From contig NC_092250.1 of the NCBI RefSeq assembly GCF_036320965.1, forward strand, positions 17,710,117-17,774,116: DNA of 64,000 nucleotides, read 5' to 3'. A program made the position numbers and the translations under genes. Each line of letters opens with the position of its first letter. Positions within the stretch are counted from its first letter, which is position 1. This stretch comes from Panulirus ornatus. Its lineage: Eukaryota > Arthropoda > Malacostraca > Decapoda > Palinuridae. The notes beneath the pieces are model-generated. The model was not told the origin of the DNA. It did no database searches and saw only the letters and a list, made by a program, of their open reading frames with translations. Below are positions 32,050 through 44,828 of this stretch, piece by piece.

Positions 32050-32355
32050 GACGAGTGATCACCTCCCGCCATACGCCAGGGCGTCTTCTAACGACACGTG
32101 AGGACTCGCACCTTCCTTACGCAGCCAAAGCCTCACACGCACACGACACCAGGGCGTACAACGCAACCCACCCATCTCCCCCACCCCCACCCAACCCCAC
32201 TTCAACCCTCCCCCCCTCCACCACCTCCTCCGGAACGACAGACAACCCATCTGAGAGAAACCTCCCCTCCCTCCCCCTCCAAATAAAAAAAACACCCAGA
32301 CAACAACCGTCTCCCTCAGTGAGACGGTTGGGGTTGTGTGGGAGCTGCTGCAAGA

Positions 32356-32392
<37 letters not shown>

Positions 32393-32530
32393 CCAGTCTT
32401 CCTTCCCCCCCCCCCCCCCCCCAGTAATCTCTGGGCTGGTTCCCCCAACTTTCACTGTAGCATCTTCCTCTCCCCCCAACCATCCCCCTCACCACCACAT
32501 ACCGGAGTGACAGGTGGGGGCGACCAAGAA
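32050..32530. repeat. C-rich low-complexity stretch with (GT)n
   Basis: CCACCC and CCTCC wording, (GT)n at 32356-32390 and a C run near 32407-32422. No gene is seen. Confidence 0.7.
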
Positions 32531-32539
32531 CACGTTGCA

Positions 32540-33200
32540 GTCTTTATTTGAGCGCGTGAGCTGGGGCTGTCGCGGTCGCCGTCGTACACGTGGCTCGAGT
32601 TAACGTACGCACGACGTAAATGTGCCCCACAGAGGGCTGGCGTTATCGTACGCGCGAGGTGCTTGTCGTACATGAAGCCAAAGTTAACGTACACTTAAGC
32701 CAGTTGTCTTACACGCGGCTGAAAGTTAACGTACGTTGCAGACAGTTCTCGTACATGACGCTGGTGTTAACGCACACTGAAGAAGGTAAGTTGTCTCACA
32801 CGCGGCTAAGGTTAACGTACGTTCAAGATCGCTTTCGTACATGAGGCTAAAGTTCACATACGCACTAGTTGCCATCTTACACGAGGCTTAAGTTAACGTG
32901 CACTGGGGGCAGTTATCTTACATATGGCAGAGCTTAGCTTGGAGCACAAGGTAGTTATCTTACATGAGACTAAAGTTAACGTGCACTGAGGGTAGTTATC
33001 TTACATGAGATTAGAATTAACATGTACTCAAGAGGTAGCAGTCGTACACATAGCCCAAGTTGCGGTACGCGCAAGGTGATAACTGTCGAACACGTGACGA
33101 AACCAAACTTACAGAAACGATAGTTATCGTACGCAAGGCTAAACTCCACATGCGCAGTCGGTAGTTGTCTTACGTAAGGCCGAAGTTAACGTTTGTCGTA
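32540..33200. repeat. decayed repeat with GTTAACGTAC core
   Basis: The core AAGTTAACGTACACTGAG-like word recurs about every 40-80 bp (near 32599, 32671, 32725, 32810, 32891, 32971, 33187) between strongly diverged spacers that contain TCTTACATGAGGCTAA words. Confidence 0.75.
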
Positions 33201-33484
33201 GACGGAAAATGACAGTAATCGCAAGGAAATAGTTAACCTAGTGCTGAACGCGAGCATAGAATTGTTGTAGATAAAAACTTACCTATTTTTTTTCTTAGAG
33301 AGAGAGAGAGAGGTTGGTTCCCGTACGTGGGAGAGTATTATCGTATGCATGAGATGGTTTCTATAAACACCAGGTTGATGTATTCCCAGTAAAGTCATCG
33401 TACGGAGAGTTGTTTATCACCGTACTCGCTGGCTGACTGTGCGCGACGTCACAGGATATCGCCAGAGCGCAGGAATTTAGAACT

Positions 33485-33562
33485 TATGCTCAAGGCTTCC
33501 ATTTATCGTACGTAGAACTCAGTTATTGCTCAAGGCTTCCATTTATCGTACGTAGGAGAACT
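33485..33562. repeat. tandem direct duplication, about 40-bp period
   Basis: GCTCAAGGCTTCCATTTATC then GTACGTAG..AACTCAGTTATT occurs twice in a row, the second copy with a GAG insertion. Confidence 0.9.
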
Positions 33563-33642
33563 CAGTTATTGAGACAACATGCTTGGGTATTTATGTCGCT
33601 GTTTAACACAGAGCATGGTCGAATTCTCAGTCGCTTCCTTTA

Positions 33643-33730
<88 letters not shown>
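33643..33730. repeat. (AT)n microsatellite
   Basis: Pure AT for about 88 bp. Confidence 0.97.
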
Positions 33731-33733
<3 letters not shown>

Positions 33734-33904
33734 GTGGAGAAGGTATTCTAATTGACCTTTGTGAGCCAGAAGCCTGGCTGGGCAGGAGAAGCGGCCGATA
33801 CGCCCTTGTTGCCTCATAAAAAGTAACAATTCGAGAAAAAAGTGGAACTTTGGCTTCCACTCTACCGAGAACAACAGAGGAAGAACATGGCTAGTGGACG
33901 TGTA

Positions 33905-34245
33905 CGGCAACACAAGTGTGGTATACTGTAGACGTGGTGTACTGTAGGGGTGGTATACTGCAGGGGGTTATACTGTAGACGTGGTATACTGCAGGGGGTT
34001 ATACTGGTATACTCTAGAGGTGGTATGCTGTAGGGTTGGTATACTGCAGGGGGTATACTGTAGGGGTGGTATACTGCAGACGTGGTATACTACAGGGGTG
34101 GTATACTGCAGGGGTGGTATACTGTAGAGGCAGTATACTGTAGAGGTGGTATACTGCAGGGAGGTATGCTGTAGAGGTGGTATACTGTAGGGGTGGTATA
34201 CTGCAGGGGTGTTATACTGTAGGGGTTGTGTACTGTAGGCAGAGT
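33905..34245. repeat. about 17-bp minisatellite, about 20 copies
   Basis: Unit GGTGGTATACTGTAGGG, with variants TGCAGG and AGACG. The core GTATAC is palindromic. Confidence 0.93.
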
Positions 34246-34474
34246 TCTTGTATGGGAAAGCTACATGGAAATACGCAAACACTGTTTACAGCTGTGTAGC
34301 TGAGGGAGGGAACCCCACCACCACCACACTCGTTCATCAGTGATGTGCTGATGATGTCAGCTGGGAAGTGGTAGTCAGCTGATCATGTCCCGTCACCTGT
34401 CATCAATACTAACCCCCACCCCTCCCCTTCCCTCCCCCAACAGTCAGCACTCATCCAGATCACACAGCTAAACC

Positions 34475-34765
34475 CAACCCCATCCCCAACAGTTAGCTGA
34501 CAACATTCTCTCCCCTCTCCAACAGTTAGCTGACAACATCCCCTCCCATCCCCAACAGTTAGCTGACAACATTCTCTCCCCTCTCCAACAGTTAGCTGAC
34601 AACATCCCCTCCCCTCTCCAACAGTTAGCTGACAACATTCTCTCCCCTCTCCAACAGTTAGCTGACAACATCCCCTCCCCTCTCCAACAGTTAGCCGACA
34701 ACATTCCCTCCCCTCTCCAACAGTTAGCCGACATCATTCCCTCCCCTCTCCAACAGTCAGCACCC
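34475..34765. repeat. 33-bp minisatellite, 9 copies
   Basis: Unit CAACAGTTAGCTGACAACAT then TCCCTCCCCTCTC, period about 33. Flanks 34250-34470 and 34770-35160 are unique without a call. Confidence 0.94.
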
Positions 34766-35165
34766 CCTCCCCCCCTCCTTTCCCCCCTAAAGTCAACATG
34801 CCCTCTCCCCCTCCCCAACATGTAGAGCCCTTCCCCCTCCGCCCCAGCAGGAGGGACGGACGGACACACACCACCACCAGTCGTGGCCACGTCCGCTGCC
34901 ACTCCTTGGATCACTTTATACGGTCACATTGTAATCTCCCAGGCGCTGTCTGTCTATTTAGCGTTGGCGCTCGCTGCTGCTGCTGCCGTCGCCCCCCTCC
35001 CTCCTCAGGAAAGCATACCTTGTTTTGATGCAAATCTACGTCCTATTCTGAGGATGAAACCATCGTGTTTACCATCCAATTTCATTGGTTTATTTTTGCG
35101 ATTTTTTTTTTTTTGTATGATCATTTGGCCATGAAGAAGGAAGTTACTTATTCGTAGGGAAAGTA

Positions 35166-35166
35166 A

Positions 35167-35220
<54 letters not shown>
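35166..35220. repeat. (AT)n microsatellite
   Basis: AT run of about 55 bp. Confidence 0.96.
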
Positions 35221-35224
<4 letters not shown>

Positions 35225-35603
35225 TTTTTTTTTTTTTGCCGCGTAAAGTGATATTTGAAGTGAAGGACAAAAATAGATTCCGTTAGCCTTGTACACAACC
35301 CCTGTCCACTCTTCCTCCGCGGCTAATGTTAACTGTCAAATTCTCATCCGCTAACATGATACTGTGGTCCTTATTACCTCGATTAAATCTGCTACCGAAA
35401 AATACGGGTGTAAAAAAAAAAAAAAAGAACCCATGAAATACGAAACTGTCCAGTTCTTCATAGTGAGAGAGAAAACTGAAGTCAGTAAGGTGAAGGAATG
35501 CCGACTATATTTTTTTTTGTGTGTGTGTGTGGGACACATCCTGTTTCCTTCCTTTGTTGCTCATCCCACACGAGGATGAATGTGATCAACGTCTTACCCG
35601 AAT

Positions 35604-35607
<4 letters not shown>

Positions 35608-35694
<87 letters not shown>
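35608..35694. repeat. (CT)n microsatellite
   Basis: Pure CT for about 87 bp. The following 35695-36020 is AT-rich unique DNA with no call. Confidence 0.97.
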
Positions 35695-35698
<4 letters not shown>

Positions 35699-36024
35699 AT
35701 TTAATTTTTTCCAAGAATAGTTTACGCTGACACTTCTCGTTTTCTGTATGTTTCAGTGAGATCTCTCGTTTTTCTTTTCCTATTCATTTCCATAACTATT
35801 CCCTGCTAAGGAGAGGTAGCAACCTGTCTTAGATCTAAGGAACGTCTTTCAATATTACGTAGAGATGTTACTCATGCATCTATCATTCCCCACGTCTGAA
35901 CCTGTCAATGCGAGGGGGGGGAAAAATATATCAGAAGACATCTATTTCCTCGAAATAAATTGTTTATAGTTCTTGTAAAGTACATTTCCTTCGTTCTTTT
36001 CGAAGAAAAATAATTATGGGTAGA

Positions 36025-36467
36025 CGGTGTAAGAATAATCGTAGATCATCTTGTTTTTGTCAGTTATGAATAATCGTAGATTATCTTGTTGTTGTCAGTT
36101 ATGAATAATCGTAGATTATCTTGTTGTTGTCAGTTATGAATAATCGTAGATTATCTTGTTGTTGTCAGTTATGAATAATCGTACATCATCTTGTTTTTGT
36201 CAGTTATGAATAATCGTAGATTATCTTGTTGTTGTCAGTTATGAATAATCGTAGATTATCTTGTTGTTGTCAGTTATGAATAATCGTAGATCATCTTGTT
36301 TTTGTCAGTTATGAATAATCGTAGATTATCTTGTTGTTGTCAGTTATGAATAATCGTAGATTATCTTGTTGTTGTCAGTAATGAATAATCGTAGATCATC
36401 TTGTTTTTGTCAGTTATGAATAATCGTAGATTATCTTGTTGTTGTCAGTTATGAATAATCGTAGATC

Positions 36468-36496
<29 letters not shown>
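36025..36496. repeat. 35-bp minisatellite, 13 copies, with an inverted repeat in each unit
   Basis: Unit GTTATGAATAATCGTAGATT then ATCTTGTTGTTGTCA, period 35 (36066 and 36101). Most units contain ATAATC-GTA-GATTAT, a perfect 6-bp inverted repeat. The array ends in (GTT)n at 36473-36496. Confidence 0.97.
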
Positions 36497-36498
<2 letters not shown>

Positions 36499-36805
36499 AA
36501 TGACGTTACTGGTTGTGGGATGAGGATATACCGTCTGACCAGCACGTAAGGTGTGGCTGGAACCTGGCCAACGCATCCTGTCCGGACGCGCCCACAGGAA
36601 ATACATGTGTTCTTAGCTTGCTTTATAAATTGGTACGACATTACGGCAGATGGATATAGCTGCACTAACTGTGGCTGACGTAATTAGTTTATCTGGTGAG
36701 GGTCCAGCTTACTTATACTGTGCTGGTAGACGTCTGTATATCAGATATATTAGGCGATTTCAGACCTATGCGTTGTGGGAGAAAATGTATGATAAGACAC
36801 TTGAT

Positions 36806-36809
<4 letters not shown>

Positions 36810-36860
<51 letters not shown>
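36810..36860. repeat. (CA)n microsatellite
   Basis: About 25 CA copies. Confidence 0.97.
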
Positions 36861-36862
<2 letters not shown>

Positions 36863-36934
36863 CGATACGTTTCGTAAAGTTGTCTGTCTCAAGGTGTCGT
36901 AACTCTTGCGTCTGAGATTAGGTAGGGGGAAGAG

Positions 36935-36935
<1 letters not shown>

Positions 36936-36997
<62 letters not shown>
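36936..36997. repeat. (GT)n microsatellite
   Basis: About 31 GT copies. Confidence 0.97.
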
Positions 36998-36999
<2 letters not shown>

Positions 37000-37342
37000 T
37001 GAGGTGTGAGGGGGCCCCCCCAGGAGGGCACTCACTCCCCCCAAGTCTAAGGGAGAGGTGGGTGATGGGGTGCGGGGGGGTGGATCCTGGTGTGTTTGTG
37101 CACGTGTGTGGCGGAGCAACAACAAACAAGTAGAGGAGTGTGGTGGTGGTGGTGTGGTGGGCGGCGTCAGGTGCGGATGAATGGACAACCTTGGCCGCTG
37201 TACCGGAAACTGCCCCCCCCCCCCACCACCCCCCGTCCCCCCACTTAGAGCAGCACCCCCCCCTCCTCCCTCTCCATCAGTAAGTGGTGCATCGCCTGGC
37301 AGAACATTACCACTGTCGCCGTCAGGGGGGGGCGCACCCTGA

Positions 37343-37815
37343 GGTAACGCTCAGGTCAGGCTGTCAACTGGGGGTGAGGAAGGGGTGGCACAGTGGGCTG
37401 TCAACTGGGGGTGAGGAGGGGTGGCACAGTGGGCTGTCAATTGGGGGTGAGGGAGGGGTGCCACAGTGGGCTGTCAACTGGGGGTGAGGGAGGGGTGCCA
37501 CAGTGGGCTGTCAACTGGGGGTGAGGGAGGGGTGCCACAGTGGGCTGTCAACTGGGGGTGAGGGAGGGGTGGCACAGTGGGCTGTCAACTGGGGGTGAGG
37601 GAGGGGTGCCACAGTGGGCTGTCAACTGGGGGTGAGGGAGGGGTGGCACAGTGGGCTGTCAACTGGGGGTGAGGGAGGGGTGCCACAGTGGGCTGTCAAC
37701 TGGGGGTGAGGGAGGGGTGCCACAGTGGGCTGTCAACTGGGGGTGAGGGAGGGGTGCCACAGTGGGCTGTCAACTGGGGGTGAGGGAGGGGTGGCACAGT
37801 GGGCTGTCAATTGGG
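37343..37815. repeat. 37-bp G-rich minisatellite, about 13 copies
   Basis: Unit GGGCTGTCAACTGGGGGTGA then GGGAGGGGTGCCACAGT, period 37. Each unit has four runs of three or more G on the + strand. The following 37820-38110 has GA-rich, loosely repeated GGGAGAGTGGGG and AGATAGTGAGAG words. Confidence 0.96.
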
Positions 37816-38179
37816 GCCAGGGAAGGAGAAGATGAGTGAGAAACAGAAGGAAGTAAAAATAGGGAGAAGACAGTTTAAGATAAAGATAGAGAGAGGGAAT
37901 GTCCCACGAGGGAGAGTGGGGGAAGATAGTGAGAGAAAGATCTCTAGATAGAGAGGAGGAGGGGAGAAAATGGTGAAAGTGACGGCATCTCGAGGGAGAG
38001 TGGGGAGATAGTGAGAGTGAAGACCCCATGATGGAGAGGGGAAGATAGTGAGAAAGATAAGATAGTGAGAGCGAAGAGAGAAGAGGAACTGGTGAGAGTC
38101 AGGTGAGAGTGTGTACTGTACAGGCCTACCTTGTACTGGTACTGATCCTGGGGAACCAGTAGTATATCATTAACCATGG

Positions 38180-39560
38180 ACTGCTTAACGAGTAGTTTCG
38201 TTAACCAGGATCTGCCTAACGAGTACCTTTTTCTAAACCAGGGTCCTTTTGAAGATTAGTTTCGTTCAACAAAAAATGACTTAACAATAAGTCGAGTTAG
38301 CTGAGGATTACTTAACTAATGGTATCGTTAATCAGGGACTATTTAACGATTAATTTCGTTAACCAAACATTACTTAACATTCAGTCCAGTACTAAGCCGA
38401 GGATTGCTTAACGAGTCCTCGAGACAGCTAGGGGTGCTTAATGAGTACTGTACTGACGCGGGATTGCTTAACAAGTCGTCTTGTTAACCGGGGATTGCTT
38501 AACGATTGGTCAACTTACTTGGAAGCGCTTATTTTCCTCATTTACCTGGAACTGCCTGACGGGTAGTTTAGTTATGTGGGAACTGCTTAAAGAAGAGTTA
38601 AATTAGCTGACGAATTCTTAATATCTATAGGTATCAAGGGAGTGGTTAACGAGTATGGTTAACTAAGGTTTCCGTTAGCTGTCTAGGTTCAGCATAGAAT
38701 ATTTAACAAATAGTCTAGTTAACCAGGACTACTTAACAGACAGGCCTATTGTTAAGCAAGGGTTGCTTAACGAGCTACGGTTAACGAGGATGTGATTAAC
38801 AAAACTTTGAGTTAACAGGATACCGCTTAAACGAGAAGTCGAGTTAACCAGAGATTGCACGAATGAGCTGCTCATTCAATTAAGGTTTTGTCTTTAAGTC
38901 GTTTAGACGACGTAGCCCGGTTAATGAGTGAAAGGTATGGAGGGACTGGTTAACGAGTGACGAGTTCAACGAGTATTCTAGCTAATGGGGTTTTCACTAC
39001 ACCAAGAAATGTGAGTTTTGTTAGTTGAAAGTTCTCGTTAAAAACAGTTGAGACAGCACAGGTGACAGACGACCGCTTAACGAGCAGTCTCTATTACTTT
39101 ACTTTTGACCAGCTTAACGAATAGTTTGATTAACGAACCTCGATTAGCAAACACAGTTTATTATTAACTAGATCTGGTTAAAAATTAGTTTAGCTAACGA
39201 GTCGTCACGTTGACTGTGACATGATTAACGAGTTATTTGTTGCCTCTAACGAGCTGTACGGTGAACTACGGTGATTAACGAGTCAGCTTTATCCTCATTA
39301 ATGAGTGAAAGACTCATGTTAACTTTAGCCAGATTAACAAGTTAACGAGCCTGATTCACGAGGGATGCTAAGTGCTGGCTTGATTAACGAGTTAAACGTA
39401 GCCTGATTAAAGTGTCGTCACATTAACAGCAGCTTGATGAACGGCTCAGACGAAATATCTTCATGAAGAAGTCAAGATAACTGTAGCCTAATAAACGAGT
39501 ATTGTCAGATGAACTAGTCTCATTAACGAAATATCAAGTTAATCCTGCCTGATTAATGAC
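38180..39560. repeat. decayed repeat field with TTAACGAG core
   Basis: GCTTAACGAGTAG, GTTAACCAGGG and GATTAACGAGT-like words recur every 25-45 bp for 1.4 kb, in both strand senses, with heavily diverged spacers. No exon is recognised. Confidence 0.75.
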
Positions 39561-39603
39561 CCATTGGTCCAAGATTTTACGGTATAAGTTTCACACATTG
39601 CCT

Positions 39604-39606
<3 letters not shown>

Positions 39607-39670
<64 letters not shown>

Positions 39671-39697
39671 CTATGAGTTTACTGGGAAAATGAAACA

Positions 39698-39774
<77 letters not shown>
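39607..39774. repeat. two (AT)n tracts around an inverted-repeat-element arm
   Basis: (AT)n at 39607-39667 and 39702-39774. Between them CTATGAGTTTACTGGGAAAA then TGAAACACG matches the arm of the element at 44605-44676. Confidence 0.9.
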
Positions 39775-39778
<4 letters not shown>

Positions 39779-39989
39779 TCGGGATCAACATTATAATGAA
39801 GGTCCCTCACATATCAAAGACAGGATCCAGGAGTAACAAAGCCTGGCTTTTAAAGGGCCAACAAAGGCTACGTTTAAAGATGTGATGCGCAGCCTTTTAT
39901 ACGGAAGCCATCCCCCCCTTCCCCCCCCGCAGTGCAGCCTCCTGTGTCTTGTTATCATAGCCATAATCTACACGAAATTCTTTAACACA

Positions 39990-40730
39990 TCTACTGTACA
40001 GTGATACTGATTGGCCTACTGTATATAGTGCTAGCGATAGGCCTACTGATATAGGCTTAATGTATAGGGTTATTTATATACCTACTGTATTGTGCAGTGT
40101 TACTGACAGGCCAACACTGTATAAATTTTATTGATAGGCCTACTGTATAAATTTTACTGATGGGCCTACACTGTATAAATTTTACTGATGGGCCTACACT
40201 GTATAAATTTTACTGATGGGCCTACACTGTATAAATTTTATTGATAGGCCTACCGTATATTGATACTGCTACTGTATATTACAATTGATTAGCCTACTGT
40301 ATAAATGTTTCTTGTGGGCCTGCTGTAGTGTTGCTGATAGACCTACTGTATAGTGTTGTTGATAGACCTACTGTATACTGTTTAGCCTTATCAACAGGCC
40401 TACCATAGTGTATTAATGATAGGCCAACTGTCTAGTGTCACTGATAGGTACAGTGTATGTGTTACTGATGGGCACACTGTATAATGTTACTGATTACCCT
40501 ACTGTATGTGTTACTGATGGGCCCACTGTATAATGTTACTGATTACCCAACTGTATGTGTTACTGATGGGCCCACTGTATAATGTTACTGATTACCCTAC
40601 TGTATGTGTTACTGATGTGCCCACTGTATAATGTTATTACCCTACTGTATGTGTTACTGATGGGCCCACTGTATAATGTTACTGATTACCCTACTGTATG
40701 TGTTACTAATACAGCTGTTGTTCTGCGTTA
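39990..40730. repeat. degenerate minisatellite, TACTGATGGGCCTACTGTATAA units
   Basis: Units of about 30-33 bp, most regular at 40130-40240 and 40460-40710, where ACTGTATAATGTTACTGATT alternates with ACCCTACTGTATGTGTTACT. Confidence 0.88.
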
Positions 40731-40829
40731 TTGTTAGTGTTATGGTATAAGTGTTATTATTAAGACTAACATACAGAATCCTCAGTATGGTTACTGTACG
40801 TGTTTCTGTGAGATTTAACGTACGTGTTT

Positions 40830-41710
40830 TGGAAGGCCTGATGTATAACATGTTTCTGAGAGGTCTATTGTATGGACACTGCTCAGAATTTTTAGATAAA
40901 CGTGAAACATGTTTTCCTTTCTGAATAATTACAAGATTTTTAAGACAGATTTTTTTTTTTAATTTTCATATAGGCATTTCCTTGATTCTTTTTATATATA
41001 CGTTTTTGAGATGCACTTTGATACAAACGTTCTGCAAAATGTTTTATAAGATAATCATTAGTGAGATGTTTTCTGATGCAAACGTATGAAAAATGCTGAA
41101 AGTTTTTGTGCATAAAAACGTTTCTAAAATATTTCAGGAAATGCACACCGGCGAGATATGAGAACTAAACGTTTACACGATGTTTAAGGTATAAACATTT
41201 GAGGTGTTTTCTGATTACATGTGGGTAAGATAATTTAGGGTAAATACAATTGTTACAAATTTTCTGAAATGTCTTAAAGACGTTTAGATATATAAAAGTT
41301 TGCGGGACGTTTTTGATACGAACGTTTGAAGACGTTTTGAGATGTTTCGTGGTACAAACGTTTGTGTGATGCTTTGTGCAGTAAACGTTTGTTAGATTAT
41401 TCATATCATAAACATTATTTGCAAGGTAGTTCCAATAATATATAATTCGCTAAGTAGTTTTATAATGACTACGTTATTGGGAATATGTCACATAAAAACT
41501 TTCCATAATTTGAAAAGCAAACTTTTTCAAGGTGCATAAGAAACGTTCCATATTTCTACACAAACGTTTGTAATATCTTTTGTCGCACATACGTTTGAAA
41601 TCTGTCTTTAAACAAGCGTGCGTCTGAAGCTTGCTAATATAAACGTTTGGAATGTGTTGTAATCTAAACGTTTGTGAGATATGACGTCATACAAACGTTA
41701 GATATGGAGG
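40830..41710. repeat. decayed repeat with AAACGTTT core
   Basis: About a dozen AAACGTTT or near-identical words are spaced through 0.9 kb of AT-rich sequence with TGAGATGTTTT-like spacers. The octamer is its own reverse complement. Confidence 0.75.
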
Positions 41711-41799
41711 GGCCTCTGTAGGGGAGTGTGAAGTGTGAGGTGTTGGCCTGTGTAATGGAAAGGCAGATGTGTTCAGGTCTGTGTGTGTTAACTCAAGAA

Positions 41800-42400
41800 G
41801 ATGTGTACTTTACATATAACACGAGAAACACGTACATATAACACGAAAAACTTATAAACAACACATACATATAACACGGGAACACTCATAAAGAACACTT
41901 ACCTATAACACGAGAACACTCATAAAGAACATTTACCTATAACATGAGAACACATAAAGAACACTTCCATATAACACGGGAACTTATAAAAACACTTACC
42001 TATAGCATGAGAACACTTAATATAACACCAGAACACATAAATAACACATGCATATAACACGAGAACACAAAGAACACTTACCTATAACACGAGAACACTT
42101 ATCAAGAACACTAAAAATAACACTAGAACACTTAATATAACACAAGAACACTTATAAAGAACACACAACACGAGAACATTTACATGTAACAAAAGAGCAT
42201 AAAACACACACAACAAGAGAACACTTATAAAGAACACTTACATATAACAAGAGAACACAAAGAACACTTACATATAACACGAGAACACTTATAAAGAACA
42301 CTTACATATAACAAGAGAACACAAAGAACACTTACATATAACAAGAGAACACAAAGAACACTTACATATAACACGAGAACACTTATAAAGAACACTTACA
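41800..42400. repeat. about 20-40 bp minisatellite, AACACTTACATATAACACGAGAACAC
   Basis: Units of AGAACACTTACATATAACAC and GAGAACACTTATAAAGAACA alternate with indels, most regular at 42215-42400. Confidence 0.9.
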
Positions 42401-42678
42401 GAGATCCGATCGAGAAGCAGCAGTCACAGGAAGCGGAACTAAAAAAGAATAGAAAATAAAAAAAAAATAGCGAGTGAAAATCGTGGAATATTTAAGAGTG
42501 TGACAAGATACAATTTGTATTTTTCTGAGGTTTGTTTACGTGTTGTTAGCGGAGCGGTCGTGTACACAGATAAATATATTGTGAGACTTGGGGTAAAAAT
42601 GTGGCAGTGTTGATGTGTTGTGAGGACAACACACAAACGACATATAAGGAGAAACATCATCACAAAGGCTAGAACACG

Positions 42679-42680
<2 letters not shown>

Positions 42681-42752
<72 letters not shown>
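42681..42752. repeat. (AT)n microsatellite
   Basis: AT run of about 72 bp. Confidence 0.97.
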
Positions 42753-42755
<3 letters not shown>

Positions 42756-42918
42756 TGTGTGTGGTTTATACAGTAATATTACTTATTTGCTTTAATTTCA
42801 TTTCAGTTCCTTATTCGGTATTCATATGTTATTTACTGCTTGATCTTTTATGATTTTGTACATACTGTTGTTACCTTATTTTGTGGTGCGGGTGGAGTTA
42901 CTGGGGGAGTGGAGGATG

Positions 42919-42919
<1 letters not shown>

Positions 42920-42957
<38 letters not shown>

Positions 42958-43330
42958 GTGGGTGAGGTTGGGGGTAATGGATGGGGAGTGAGGTGGTGGT
43001 GTTGACGGTCGGTGGGGTTGTGATAGTGATGGTGGTGGAGGCTGGTGGGTAGTGGTGATGGTGGTAGGGGCTAGAGGACTGGTGGTGGAAGTGGAGGGGA
43101 TGGGTGGTCATGGAGGAGGGGGGGGGGGTTGAGAGTGATGGTGGTGGAGACTGGGGGAGTGATGGTGGTGGAGGCTGGGGGTAGTGGTGATGGTGGTGGT
43201 GGTGGTGGAGCAGGAGGCAGGCAGGGGGAGTGGTGGTGGTGGTGGAGGAGTAGGAGGCTGGGTGGTGGTGGAGGAGTCTGGGAGAGTGGTGGAGGCTGGT
43301 GGTGGAGGAGGCTGGGGGAGTGGTGGAGGG
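42920..43330. repeat. (GT)n then GGT/GGA-rich low-complexity stretch
   Basis: (GT)n at 42920-42953, then GGTGGTGGAGGCTGGGGGAG-type words without strict period to 43330. Confidence 0.85.
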
Positions 43331-43434
43331 GGGCCGGTCCGGGGCTGGGGTCGAGGCCAGGAATGCAGTAAGGGCAGCCAGAGAACATTGTTGTCTAGTT
43401 GCGTCACCTGCCTCGCTCGCTCGGCCAGTTTACC

Positions 43435-43860
43435 TCCGCTGGTACACCCCTACATGGTTTACCTCCGCTGGTACACCCCTACATGGTTTACCTCCACTGG
43501 TACACCCCTACATGGTTTATCTTCGCTGGCACACCCCTACATGGTTTACCTCCACTGGTACACCCCTACATGGTTTATCTTCGCTGGCACACCCCTACAT
43601 GGTTTACCTTCGCTGGTACACCCCTACATGGTTTATCTTCGCTGGCACACCCCTACATGGTTTACCTCCACTGGTACACCCCTACATGGTTTACCTTCGC
43701 TGGCACACCCCTACATGGTTTACCATCCGCTGGTACACCCCTACATGGTTTACCTCTGCTGGTACACCCCTACATGGTTCACCTCCGCTAGTGCATCCTT
43801 ACATGGTTTACCTGCACTTGAAACCCTTACAGGGTCTACCTTAGTAGGTATACCTTTTCA
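43435..43860. repeat. 29-bp minisatellite, about 13 copies
   Basis: Unit ACACCCCTACATGGTTTACC then TCCGCTGGT, period 29. Decayed copies with a GGTTTACCT core continue to about 44320. Confidence 0.95.
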
Positions 43861-44489
43861 TGATTTACTACGTTTGGTGCACCCCTTCAAGGTTTACCTC
43901 ACGTGGTAGACCTTCACAAGGTTTATTTTCTGTAATGAATTCCTCAAGATATTTAACCTTCGGGGTATACTTAAGATGATATACCCAGAGGTATACTACT
44001 ATATAGTTTACCTCGGTGTTTGACCCATATATGGTTTACGTCTTGTGGTAGGTAGACTAATGTCAGTGACAAACCCATGGATGGTTAATATCTGGTCGTA
44101 AACCCAGAGATAGCCAGGTGAGAGGGGTTTACCTGTAGACATAAACCCTATACAACCAGGATGGTTTTTTCTGATTAAATACATGTAGATATCCAAGTTT
44201 TTGAGTTTACCTTAGGTGGTGAGGTGAACGTACACCAAATCGGGTATACCAAGGTTGTAAACCGCTGGTACACAGGAAAATCTAGCCACAAAGAAAGTTT
44301 GGTTTACCTGGACGAGAAGAGTGATTTACTTTTAACATGATGAAAGTATTAAAAGTATACCTTCGTATGCTCCTGCTATTACACACCATATCTTACCGAT
44401 ATTGCTTTCATCACACATCCGATATTACCAGCTTCATACTACCTTTATATATATTTCTCATACCACCGACATTGCTCCCATGGAACTCC

Positions 44490-44491
<2 letters not shown>

Positions 44492-44573
<82 letters not shown>
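44492..44573. repeat. (AT)n microsatellite
   Basis: AT run of about 80 bp, directly before the inverted repeat element. Confidence 0.97.
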
Positions 44574-44577
<4 letters not shown>

Positions 44578-44828
44578 AAGGATCACAATTTTGCGCGTGA
44601 TCAAGATATTCCTATGAGCCCACGGGGAAAATGAAACACGAAAAGTTCCCAAGTGCACTTTCGTGGACAATCACATGTTTACCAAATGGCGTCCTAGCTT
44701 CGTCTCTTCGATGTATATCAACTGACTGTTATATTTCTCTCTTGTGTGTCTCCCCTGATGATGTGATTATTACACGAAAGTGCACTTGGGAACTTTTCGT
44801 GTTTCATTTTCCCCGTGGACTCATAGGA

